From a bacterium (GTDB taxonomy: Bacteria > Patescibacteriota > Patescibacteriia > CAIQCM01): a stretch of DNA of 6,898 bases. Below are positions 1 through 5,290 of this stretch, piece by piece. A program made the position numbers and the translations under genes. The notes beneath the pieces are model-generated. The model saw nothing but the letters and a program-made list of their open reading frames with translations, was not told where the DNA came from and searched no databases. The stretch spans positions 1-6,898 of the forward strand of contig JAHFIF010000065.1 in the NCBI GenBank assembly GCA_023246535.1, in the 5' to 3' direction. The stretch's first letter is position 1, and each line of letters starts with the position of its first letter.

Positions 1-694
1 TCCCGCGCGTCACCGAGTTTGAGAATTCACCCAAGGCGTTGCCGATCGCGACCACCGTCTGGCCCAGCTGCAAGTTGTCGGAGTCGCCAAAAGACAGCGT
101 CGGCAAATTCTTGCCGTCGATCTTGATGAGCGCCAGGTCGATGGCCGTGTCGCGCGCCAGCACCTTGGCGTCATGCTTGCTGCCGTCGGAAAGAACGACG
201 GTATAGGTGGCCGCCGTGTCGGCAACCACGTGGCGATTGGTGACGATCAGTCCGTCGGGCGAAACAATGAAGCCGCTGCCGCCGCCAATGTCTTGCTTTT
301 GCGTCGGACCGCTCGTGCCGCCGTTTTGGCCGCCCATGCCGCCGTTACCCATGTCAAAGGAGAACGGCCCGAAGTTGAACATGCCGTTCGGCTGCGCGAC
401 CGACACTTCTTTGGAAATAACGATCGAGACCACGGCGGGCGTCACCTTCTTAACCATGGCGGAAAGCGACTGATCCTCGCTCAACGGAACATTGGTGGCG
501 CCGGGCACGGTTTCCGGCGCGGCCGGCTTGGCGGTATGCAAAGGACGCGTGAGCAAATTCGTGCCGGCCAAATTTCCGGAAATACTCGCGGCCGTATACA
601 GCCCAACGACGCCGCCGGTCACCCCGCCCATGACCATGCCGCCCAAAAGGGTCAGCAAAATGACGATCCTGATGGATAATGGTTTATGAGACAT
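1..694 (-). CDS. HtrA/DegP-like membrane-anchored serine protease, N-terminal part (C-terminus off the left edge)
   Basis: The reading frame opens with ATG at 694 and stays open to the left edge (231 residues, no stop). Residues about 9-36 form a hydrophobic, Gly-rich single membrane segment after a short basic N-terminus, so the protease domain should lie outside the cytoplasmic membrane. A trypsin-like S1C domain follows: GGGSGFIVSPDGLIVTNRHV around 137-156 holds the catalytic His155, and AIDLALIKI holds the catalytic Asp186. The catalytic Ser (GNSGGP motif) and any PDZ domain would lie beyond the edge. Between the first strand (VTPAVVSIV, 84-92) and the GGGSG strand is a Gly/Met/Phe/Asn-rich insert (about 103-128), at the place of the LA loop of DegP. 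HtrA-family proteases degrade misfolded envelope proteins. The gene lies 72 nt after nrdR, across a large inverted repeat. No Shine-Dalgarno is visible before the ATG. The family call is firm; the exact paralogue is not determined. Confidence 0.93.
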   Translation of the reverse strand, partial: MSHKPLSIRIVILLTLLGGMVMGGVTGGVVGLYTAASISGNLAGTNLLTRPLHTAKPAAPETVPGATNVPLSEDQSLSAMVKKVTPAVVSIVISKEVSVAQPNGMFNFGPFSFDMGNGGMGGQNGGTSGPTQKQDIGGGSGFIVSPDGLIVTNRHVVADTAATYTVVLSDGSKHDAKVLARDTAIDLALIKIDGKNLPTLSFGDSDNLQLGQTVVAIGNALGEFSNSVTRG

Positions 695-701
695 AAAATC
701 G

Positions 702-765
702 ACTTTTAACTTTTAGCTTTTAACTTTTAAGTCAGCCTAACAGTTAAGAGTTAACAGTTAAAAGT
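702..765. repeat. Heptad-periodic inverted repeat filling the nrdR-protease gap
   Basis: The left arm 703-730 is four copies of a 7-mer: CTTTTAA, CTTTTAG, CTTTTAA, CTTTTAA. The right side 741-761 reads CAGTTAA, GAGTTAA, CAGTTAA and continues AAGTTTT. The arms 702-730 and 737-765 are inverted complements at 24 of 29 positions, with a 6-nt loop (731-736), so a transcript of either strand could fold into a long AU-rich hairpin. It begins 1 nt after the nrdR stop codon and ends 7 nt before the protease start. On the plus strand the hairpin is followed by a T-rich run (765-779), but no plus-strand gene is present. On the minus strand only a short TTTT follows. It may act as a terminator or 3' end stabiliser for nrdR, or be a dispersed intergenic repeat; the sequence alone does not decide. 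Confidence 0.8.
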
Positions 766-766
766 T

Positions 767-1243
767 TTATTTATTTTTCTTCCTCTTCTTCGGCGCCGCG
801 AGCAGCGCGCCCAGCTCCTTGGCGAATTCGTCAACGTCTTCAAACGAACGGTAAACGGAAGCGAAACGGATATAGGCGACCTTGTCGAACTTTTTAAGAC
901 AACCCATGACGATCTCGCCGATCTCGCTCGAGGTGATCTCGTCGCGCCGGGTGCGGCCGATCATCCGTTCGACTTCGCCGAGGAGCGCCTGGAATTGATC
1001 TTCGGTGTACGGGCGTTTTTCCAACGCTTTGCGCAGGCCGCTGGCGGTCTTTTCGCGGCGGTACATTTCGCGCCGGCCGTCGCGTTTTACCACTGCCAAA
1101 TCAAGCAGCTCGACGCGTTCAACGGTCGAGAACCGGAATTCGCATTTTTCACACTCGCGGCGGCGGCGAATGCCAATGCCGTCGCCGGTGAGGCGGGAAT
1201 CAACAACCTTGGTATCGGCCGCGTTGCAGATGGGACAGCGCAT
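767..1243 (-). CDS. nrdR: Transcriptional repressor NrdR (zinc ribbon plus ATP-cone)
   Basis: NrdR is the (d)ATP-sensing repressor of ribonucleotide reductase genes. The protein has 158 residues from the chosen ATG, close to the usual family length of about 150-160. It begins with the family hallmark MRCPIC. The zinc ribbon is formed by Cys3, Cys6, Cys31 and Cys34, with the basic stretch IRRRRECEKCEFRF typical of the family. An ATP-cone domain follows (about 48-138), including VVKRDGRRE and the end motif VAYIRFASVYRSF. The C-terminus is a Lys-rich tail. An in-frame TTG at 1291 would add 16 residues before MRCPIC and is disfavoured because the family starts at that motif. The gene lies 80 nt downstream of ftsZ on the same strand with no clear terminator between them, so co-transcription from the ftsZ promoter is plausible. 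No Shine-Dalgarno precedes the start. The stop codon is TAA. Confidence 0.96.
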   Translation of the reverse strand: MRCPICNAADTKVVDSRLTGDGIGIRRRRECEKCEFRFSTVERVELLDLAVVKRDGRREMYRREKTASGLRKALEKRPYTEDQFQALLGEVERMIGRTRRDEITSSEIGEIVMGCLKKFDKVAYIRFASVYRSFEDVDEFAKELGALLAAPKKRKKNK

Positions 1244-1262
1244 AAGCTTTTGGAGAAAGGAC

Positions 1263-1286
1263 AACCCTGCTTTTAGGGCAAGGGTT
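1263..1286 (-). other. Small stem-loop in the ftsZ-nrdR gap
   Basis: AACCCTGC (1263-1270) pairs with GC-A-AGGGTT (1278-1286) with one bulged base and a 7-nt loop. It ends about 20 nt before the nrdR ATG in the transcribed direction. No U-tract follows, so it is a poor intrinsic terminator. It could be a processing or translation-modulating element, or chance. Confidence 0.3.
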
Positions 1287-1323
1287 ATCAAGACGATGAA
1301 TTTAATGATTCCTTACACCCGCC

Positions 1324-2544
1324 CTAATTTAGCATTTTCTTCCTGATGAAAGCCGGGATCTCGAGGTCTTCGTTATCCTCGGGCTTGGCGCGCGTTTGTT
1401 TGGGCGGCGGCTGGATCGGCTTTTCCGGTTCCGGAGCCGGAGCGGCGGCCGGGGCCGGCGCTTGGACCGGCGGCGCGGGCTTGACCTTGATAATTTCCGG
1501 CACGGACGCGGCCTTGGCTTTGACGAAAGACGACGGACTGTACGAACCGGCGGCAACCACGGTCGAGCCCGACGCCTTGGCGTTGTCCTTGGCATCCTCG
1601 AAGCCGGTGGCAATGACCGTGACCTTGATCTCGTCCTTCATGCTGTCGTTGAGAATGGCGCCGAAGATGACCTTGGCGTTCGGATCGGCGGAAGCGGTAA
1701 TGACCTTGGCCGCCTCGGACACTTCATGCATGCCCATGTTGGCGCCGCCGGTAACGGTGAAGAGAATACCGCGCGCGCCTTCAACCGAAACTTCCAAAAG
1801 CGGCGAAGCAATGGCCGCTTTGGCCGCTTCGATGGCGCGATTTTCGCCGGTGGCGCGGCCAATGCCCATGAGCGCCGATCCCTGGTTAAGCATGATCGCT
1901 TTGACGTCGGCAAAATCGACGTTGATGAGGCCGGGGGTGGTGATGATCTCCGAGATTCCCTGAACGCCCTGGCGCAGAACATCGTCGACGATCGTGAACG
2001 CTTCGAGCAAGGAAGTTTTTTTGTCGATGATCTGCAAAATGCGATCGTTGGGGATGCTGATGACCGTATCGACATTGTCGGTGAGCGAGGTGTAAGCCCG
2101 GTCGCCGATGTCGCGGCGCTGCGCGCCCTCAAAAGTGAACGGCTTGGTGACGACGGCCACGGTGAGTGCGCCGGCTTCTTTGGCCAATTCGGCAACGATC
2201 GGCGCGGCGCCGCTGCCGGTTCCGCCGCCCAAACCGCAGGTAATAAAAACCATGTCCGCGCCTTTAAGCAGGTCGCGGATCTCGTTTTGATTTTCTTCGG
2301 CCGAGCGGCGCCCGATCTCCGGATCCATGCCGGCGCCCAAGCCGCGGGTGATGGCGCGGCCGATATGCAGTTTGACCGGCGCCAGCGAGTGATGCAGCGC
2401 CTGGACATCGGTGTTGATGGCAACGAACTCGACGCCTTTGATCTTCGATTGGATCATGCGGTTCACCACGTTCCCGCCGGAACCGCCGACGCCGACGACT
2501 TTGATCTTGGCGAACGTTTCAACATCGGGTTTTATTTCTGGCAT
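1324..2544 (-). CDS. ftsZ: Cell division GTPase FtsZ
   Basis: FtsZ is the tubulin-like GTPase that polymerises into the cytokinetic ring under the membrane at midcell. The protein is 406 residues from ATG 2544, within the usual range. The nucleotide-binding region shows KVVGVGGSGGNVVNRM (about 15-30), the tubulin signature GGGTGSG (106-112) and the TPGLINVDFADVK stretch (203-215) holding the T7 synergy loop residues Asn208, Asp210 and Asp213 that complete GTP hydrolysis in the next subunit. A Pro/Ala/Lys-rich disordered linker (about 347-392) leads to the conserved C-terminal peptide DLEIPAFIRKKMLN, the docking site for FtsA and other partners. An in-frame GTG at 2610 would add 22 residues without family similarity; it would overlap the leader palindrome and start almost at the predicted transcription start, so it is rejected. 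The gene has its own promoter and is not adjacent to ftsA. The stop codon is TAG. Confidence 0.98.
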   Translation of the reverse strand: MPEIKPDVETFAKIKVVGVGGSGGNVVNRMIQSKIKGVEFVAINTDVQALHHSLAPVKLHIGRAITRGLGAGMDPEIGRRSAEENQNEIRDLLKGADMVFITCGLGGGTGSGAAPIVAELAKEAGALTVAVVTKPFTFEGAQRRDIGDRAYTSLTDNVDTVISIPNDRILQIIDKKTSLLEAFTIVDDVLRQGVQGISEIITTPGLINVDFADVKAIMLNQGSALMGIGRATGENRAIEAAKAAIASPLLEVSVEGARGILFTVTGGANMGMHEVSEAAKVITASADPNAKVIFGAILNDSMKDEIKVTVIATGFEDAKDNAKASGSTVVAAGSYSPSSFVKAKAASVPEIIKVKPAPPVQAPAPAAAPAPEPEKPIQPPPKQTRAKPEDNEDLEIPAFIRKKMLN

Positions 2545-2564
2545 AGATTTTGTGTTAATGCAGC

Positions 2565-2581
2565 GAACACTATTAGTGTTC
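2565..2581. promoter_or_regulatory. 17-bp perfect palindrome in the ftsZ leader
   Basis: GAACACTA-T-TAGTGTTC is a perfect dyad with 8-bp arms around one base. It lies about 25 nt after the predicted ftsZ transcription start and 20 nt before the ATG. This placement suits a repressor operator or a small mRNA hairpin near the ribosome-binding region. The half-sites ACACTA/TAGTGT equal those of the NrdR-box consensus (ACACWA-N4-TWGTGT), but the centre is 1 bp rather than 4, so it is not a canonical NrdR box. The binding protein, if any, is unknown. Confidence 0.5.
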
Positions 2582-2612
2582 CGTGGTGTGGATGATTCGC
2601 GAGGTGTCACTC

Positions 2613-2641
2613 ATTGTATCGCTAAGACGCGTTTCGGTCAA
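2613..2641 (-). promoter_or_regulatory. Sigma-70-type promoter for ftsZ (and probably nrdR)
   Basis: Reading the minus strand, a -35 box TTGACC (2641-2636) is separated by exactly 17 bp from a -10 box TACAAT (2618-2613). Each differs from the consensus at one position. The predicted start of transcription is about 2606, which gives a leader of roughly 60 nt before the ftsZ ATG. The first two bases of the -35 box are also the last two bases of the preceding terminator hairpin, so the two signals abut. The fit to housekeeping-sigma consensus is strong, but activity is inferred. Confidence 0.8.
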
Positions 2642-2675
2642 CAAAAACCTCGCGCCGGCGCGCGAGGTTTTTGTT
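2640..2675 (-). terminator. Intrinsic terminator after the lipoprotein gene
   Basis: The arms AACAAAAACCTCGCGC (2640-2655) and 2660-2675 are perfect complements (16 bp) with a 4-nt loop. On the minus strand the GC-rich stem is followed by GGTTTTTGTT, the U-rich run of a Rho-independent terminator; an A-tract mirrors it, so it could work in both directions. It lies 9 nt after the TAG of the lipoprotein gene and separates it from ftsZ. Confidence 0.9.
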
Positions 2676-2684
2676 CAAACAAGG

Positions 2685-3140
2685 CTATTTTGTCCAAAGC
2701 GCCGGCGCGCCAACCATGTTGCCGTTGGCATCGACAACCACGGCCATGTCATCGCGGAAGCCTTTCTCCAGATTTTCATTGACCGCGTCATCCCCCATGA
2801 AAGTTTCAATGAAATACAACTGTTCGCCGGGCTTAAGAACATAGGTCTGATCCTTGTATTCCGACTTCAAGGCCTTAAGGTCGTATTCAGTCGCCCCGGC
2901 GGCCAAAGCCTTTTTCGTGATCGAAAAACCGGTGATCGCTTCTTTGGTTTTGGCGTCCATGGTCGGACCGGAAATAAGGTAGGCGTTCTTATAAAACGGC
3001 TGGTCGGCGAATTTTAGGCTGGCCGGCGCCGCCGCCTGTTCGTTGACGTTGTTTCCCGCCGACGGCGCGGACGGCGAAGACGGCGCGCAACCCGCGCCCA
3101 AAAGAACAACAAGGATCGCGCCGGCGAATAATTTTTTCAT
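2685..3140 (-). CDS. Small secreted lipoprotein of unknown function
   Basis: The 151-residue product starts MKKLFAGAILVVLLGAG-C: a basic n-region, a hydrophobic core and a lipobox (LGAG before Cys18), so it should be cleaved by signal peptidase II and lipid-anchored at Cys18 on the outer face of the membrane. Residues 19-40 are a Ser/Pro/Ala/Asn-rich tether. The remaining roughly 110 residues form one compact soluble domain containing DQPFYKNAYLISGP, GFSITKKALAAGATEYDLKAL, YVLKPGEQLYFIETF and DDMAVVVDANGNMV. I recognise this style of domain as recurring in Parcubacteria-type genomes but can assign no function. The only Cys in the mature protein is the lipidated one. The gene is a single transcription unit: terminators lie on both sides (3215-3240 upstream, 2640-2675 downstream). 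No Shine-Dalgarno and no convincing -35/-10 pair were found in the 135-nt upstream gap. The stop codon is TAG. Confidence 0.85.
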   Translation of the reverse strand: MKKLFAGAILVVLLGAGCAPSSPSAPSAGNNVNEQAAAPASLKFADQPFYKNAYLISGPTMDAKTKEAITGFSITKKALAAGATEYDLKALKSEYKDQTYVLKPGEQLYFIETFMGDDAVNENLEKGFRDDMAVVVDANGNMVGAPALWTK

Positions 3141-3174
3141 AAACGTTTGGTTACTGGTTAGTTAATAAATCTCA

Positions 3175-3213
3175 GACGGTCGCCGGCGCCGCTTCTTACC
3201 GGCGCAACCCGTC
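3175..3213 (-). other. Two-tier stem-loop upstream of the lipoprotein gene
   Basis: GACGG (3175-3179) pairs with CCGTC (3209-3213), and CGCCGG (3181-3186) pairs with CCGGCG (3199-3204). An asymmetric internal loop (1 nt against 4 nt) separates the two stems, and the apical loop is 12 nt. It begins 1 nt after the T-tract of the ftsA terminator in the transcribed direction and ends 35 nt before the lipoprotein ATG. No T-tract follows it. It may be a backup to the terminator, a 5' end stabiliser of the lipoprotein mRNA if that promoter is upstream, or an operator. Confidence 0.45.
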
Positions 3214-3214
3214 G

Positions 3215-3240
3215 AAAAAAAGAAAAAAGCCCGCAAGGGC
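3215..3240 (-). terminator. Intrinsic terminator at the end of the ybeY-dgkA-ftsA operon
   Basis: On the minus strand GCCC-TTGC-GGGC (3240-3229) forms a short GC-only hairpin followed directly by TTTTTTCTTTTTTT (3228-3215). The stem is only 4 bp but the U-tract is unusually long. It lies 35 nt after the ftsA TAG stop. Confidence 0.85.
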
Positions 3241-3275
3241 GTTGATCATGCCGGCCCGGCTGTTCCGCGCTCCGC

Positions 3276-4529
3276 CTACGGAATGAGGCTCTTGAACAAT
3301 TTCTTGATCCCCTTCCCCATGGCGCTCACGCCGCCGAATTTTCCCATCAGATCGCCGCCGCGATCGTTTCCTGCCGACGCCACTTGCGCGCCCCAAAGAA
3401 CCAACCCGACGGCCGGCGCAAACGCCGCGTCCGATGATTTGTCGGTGATCGAGGAAACGCCGGACGGATAGCCGATCGCGACCGGCAAACGCAGCACGCG
3501 CTTGGCCACTTCGCCAAAGCCGGAAAGCTTGGCGCCGCCGCCGGTTAACACGACGCCGGCCGGAAGCAAGCCGCTGCGGTCGATCTTGCGCAATTCGCGG
3601 TCGATCTTTTCGCAGATCTCTTCGGCCCGCGCTTCGATGATTTCGCAAACGTATTTGCGCGAAACAGTTTCGCTGTCGGTGGCGCCGAGTTCGACCAGAT
3701 CGATCTCTTCTTTTTTGGTGATGTCCTTGGGCGCGGCCGAACCGAACGACAGCTTGATCTTTTCCGCCACGTCGAGCGACGTGCGCAATCCGATGGCAAT
3801 GTCGGAAGTAATGTGTTCGGCGCCGACGGGAACGGAACCGACGGCGAGGACGTCGCCGCCTTCGTAAACGACGAGCGCCGAAGACGCGGCGCCGACGACC
3901 ACGACCGCCACGCCCAAGTCGCGCTCGCGCGCGTTGGTGACCGCTTCGGCCGCGGCCAGCGAGCCGAGAACCAGGGCGTCGATCTCGATCCCGGTGCGGT
4001 GCACGCACTTGGTCAAATTCCGCAGATGCGAAGACAAGCCCTGGATGATGAGCGACTCGACCTCAAGACGAATGCCGGTCATGCCGATGGGGTCGCGCAC
4101 GCCGATCTGCCCGTCGACGGTATAGCTTTTGGGAAGAACATGCAGGATCTCGTAGTTGGCCGGGGTCGCCACCATTTTTGCGGCTTCCACCGCCCGTTCA
4201 ACGTCTTCATTCTTTATTTCGCCGTCGGAGCGCGAAACGCCGATCACCCCGCGCGAAGTTTGCGCCAGCGTGTGGCTGGCGGAAACGCCGACGTAAGCCG
4301 ATTCGATCGGCAAGCCGGCGATGCGTTCGGCCGCCTCCATGGCCGTGGAAATGCTCGTGACCGCTTCTTCAATGGAAACGATCGTGCCGCGCGAAATGCC
4401 TTTCGACGGCACGGTCACCGCGCCAATAATATGAACCCGCTCCGCCGCCTCGGCGGGGAGCAGCTGGCCAACCACCACGCGAATGGCGGTTGAACCGATA
4501 TCGAGCCCGGTGATGATCCTGTCAGCCAT
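3276..4529 (-). CDS. ftsA: Cell division protein FtsA (membrane tether for FtsZ), divergent phosphate-2 motif
   Basis: FtsA is an actin-like protein that anchors FtsZ filaments to the membrane. The protein has 417 residues, the usual length. It opens with the phosphate-1 loop GLDIGSTAIRVVVGQ (8-22, Asp10 kept). The FtsA-specific 1C domain spans about 84-165 and includes YVGVSASHT and SYTVDGQIGVRDPIGM. The family region VPVGAEHITSDIAIGLRTSLDVAEKIK (233-259) and the adenosine loop VVLTGGGAKLSG (326-337) are intact. The C-terminus GKGIKKLFKSLIP is the basic amphipathic helix that binds membrane. The oddity is the phosphate-2 loop: where E. coli FtsA has VVDIGGGTMD, this protein has VVVVGAASSA (209-218), losing both Asp residues and two Gly. 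The start ATG overlaps the stop of the upstream lipid kinase gene by 1 nt (TAATG), so translation is probably coupled. It is the last gene of its operon, and ftsZ is not directly next to it. Confidence 0.96.
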   Translation of the reverse strand: MADRIITGLDIGSTAIRVVVGQLLPAEAAERVHIIGAVTVPSKGISRGTIVSIEEAVTSISTAMEAAERIAGLPIESAYVGVSASHTLAQTSRGVIGVSRSDGEIKNEDVERAVEAAKMVATPANYEILHVLPKSYTVDGQIGVRDPIGMTGIRLEVESLIIQGLSSHLRNLTKCVHRTGIEIDALVLGSLAAAEAVTNARERDLGVAVVVVGAASSALVVYEGGDVLAVGSVPVGAEHITSDIAIGLRTSLDVAEKIKLSFGSAAPKDITKKEEIDLVELGATDSETVSRKYVCEIIEARAEEICEKIDRELRKIDRSGLLPAGVVLTGGGAKLSGFGEVAKRVLRLPVAIGYPSGVSSITDKSSDAAFAPAVGLVLWGAQVASAGNDRGGDLMGKFGGVSAMGKGIKKLFKSLIP

Positions 4530-4888
4530 TAGAATTTGATATGAGGAATGATGATGATGGCCCCGATTGCCAGCGCGGAAAGCGAGGAAACCAGCACGGC
4601 GGCGGCCATGATGTCTTTGGCGTCGCGAACCTGGGCGCCGACGCGCGGCGAAACAATGTCGAGCCAGCGTTCAAAGATGCTGTTAGCCAATTCTAACACG
4701 ATGACGGTTGAAGCAACAAGAATTAGCATGGCCGCTTCAACCCCGCCGATCCCCAGTCCGACCATGACCACGAGGAGCAAAATGAATGCCAGCACATGGA
4801 TGCGAAAACTGTTTTCGCGGGCGTAAACCTCGGCCAGGCCGCGCCAGGCGTGCGACAAGCTTTTTCCGAATTTATTCAGGCTGAGCAT
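4529..4888 (-). CDS. dgkA: DgkA-family integral membrane lipid kinase (diacylglycerol or undecaprenol kinase)
   Basis: Members of this family phosphorylate diacylglycerol (proteobacterial DgkA) or undecaprenol (Gram-positive type) with ATP in the cytoplasmic membrane. The protein has 119 residues, the normal size. There are three hydrophobic helices (about 31-46, 50-68 and 93-115). The active-site residues align with E. coli DgkA at a constant offset of 3: Glu25, Glu66, Asn69, Glu73, Lys91 and Asp92, within ARENSFR, ELANSIFE and RDAKDIMAAAV. The usual N-T-A-I-E motif is N-S-I-F-E here, with the catalytic positions kept. The substrate cannot be read from the sequence. The start overlaps the end of ybeY by 17 nt and the stop overlaps the ftsA start by 1 nt, placing it firmly in one operon with them. 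No Shine-Dalgarno is seen. The stop codon is TAA. Confidence 0.93.
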   Translation of the reverse strand: MLSLNKFGKSLSHAWRGLAEVYARENSFRIHVLAFILLLVVMVGLGIGGVEAAMLILVASTVIVLELANSIFERWLDIVSPRVGAQVRDAKDIMAAAVLVSSLSALAIGAIIIIPHIKF

Positions 4889-5288
4889 TTAGGTTCAATA
4901 TCTTCTTTTCCATCTTCGCCATGGCTTTTGATTCTTTGTCGGTATGGTGATCGTAACCGCCCAGATGCAAAACGCTATGGACGATCAAGAGTGCCAGGTA
5001 GTCTTTGTAGCGGCTGCCGCGTTCGGCCGCCTTCACGCGGGCGATCGCCGGCGCGATAAATATATCGCCCATGTCCGCGCCGCCGTCCGCCGGAAACGAC
5101 AGAACATCGGTCGGCCGGTCTTTGGCGCGGTACTCGCGATTCAGCGTCCTAATCTTTGTCGCGCCGACAAAAACGATCCCGATATCGTCCTTGGGGCGGC
5201 CCAAGGCGAAGGCGGTTTTTTTCGCCCAATTTTTGACCCATTGCTCGCCGAAACCCGATGAGCCGGCGGCGGTAACCCGGACAGCCAT
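4872..5288 (-). CDS. ybeY: Endoribonuclease YbeY (rRNA maturation factor)
   Basis: YbeY is a zinc-dependent single-strand endoribonuclease involved in 16S rRNA 3' end maturation and ribosome quality control. From ATG 5288 the protein has 138 residues, close to the usual 140-160. The zinc site H-x3-H-x5-H is complete: His104, His108 and His114 in HSVLHLGGYDH. The usual small Gly after the first His is replaced by Ser105. The other family motif, LNREYRAKDRPTDVLSFP (49-66), is also present, followed by GDIFIAP (74-80). The frame is open further upstream to 5531, but that extension lies inside the preceding gene, has no family similarity and is rejected. The ATG comes 2 nt after the stop of the upstream gene, and the 3' end overlaps the lipid kinase gene by 17 nt. 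A ybeY-dgkA pair is common in many bacteria. No Shine-Dalgarno is seen. The stop codon is TAA. Confidence 0.95.
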   Translation of the reverse strand: MAVRVTAAGSSGFGEQWVKNWAKKTAFALGRPKDDIGIVFVGATKIRTLNREYRAKDRPTDVLSFPADGGADMGDIFIAPAIARVKAAERGSRYKDYLALLIVHSVLHLGGYDHHTDKESKAMAKMEKKILNLNAQPE

Positions 5289-5290
5289 AT

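Noticed and set aside
702..765. CRISPR array or riboswitch
   Set aside because: There are no spacers between the heptads and no aptamer-like conserved core; it is a simple inverted, heptad-periodic repeat.
1244..1291. Upstream TTG start for nrdR
   Set aside because: It adds 16 residues before the family-typical MRCPIC start.
2565..2581. LexA or canonical NrdR box
   Set aside because: Gram-positive LexA boxes need GAAC-N4-GTTC and this has 9 bases between; the canonical NrdR box needs 4 central bases and this has 1. Kept only as an unassigned palindrome.
1396..2595. Long plus-strand open frame (399 codons) opposite ftsZ
   Set aside because: It is exactly antisense to a fully convincing ftsZ, its product is Asp/Arg/Gly-rich without domains, and it arises from the GC-rich codon pattern of the real gene.
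2545..2610. Upstream GTG start for ftsZ
   Set aside because: It starts almost at the predicted transcription start and its first codons run through the leader palindrome; FtsZ similarity begins after ATG 2544.
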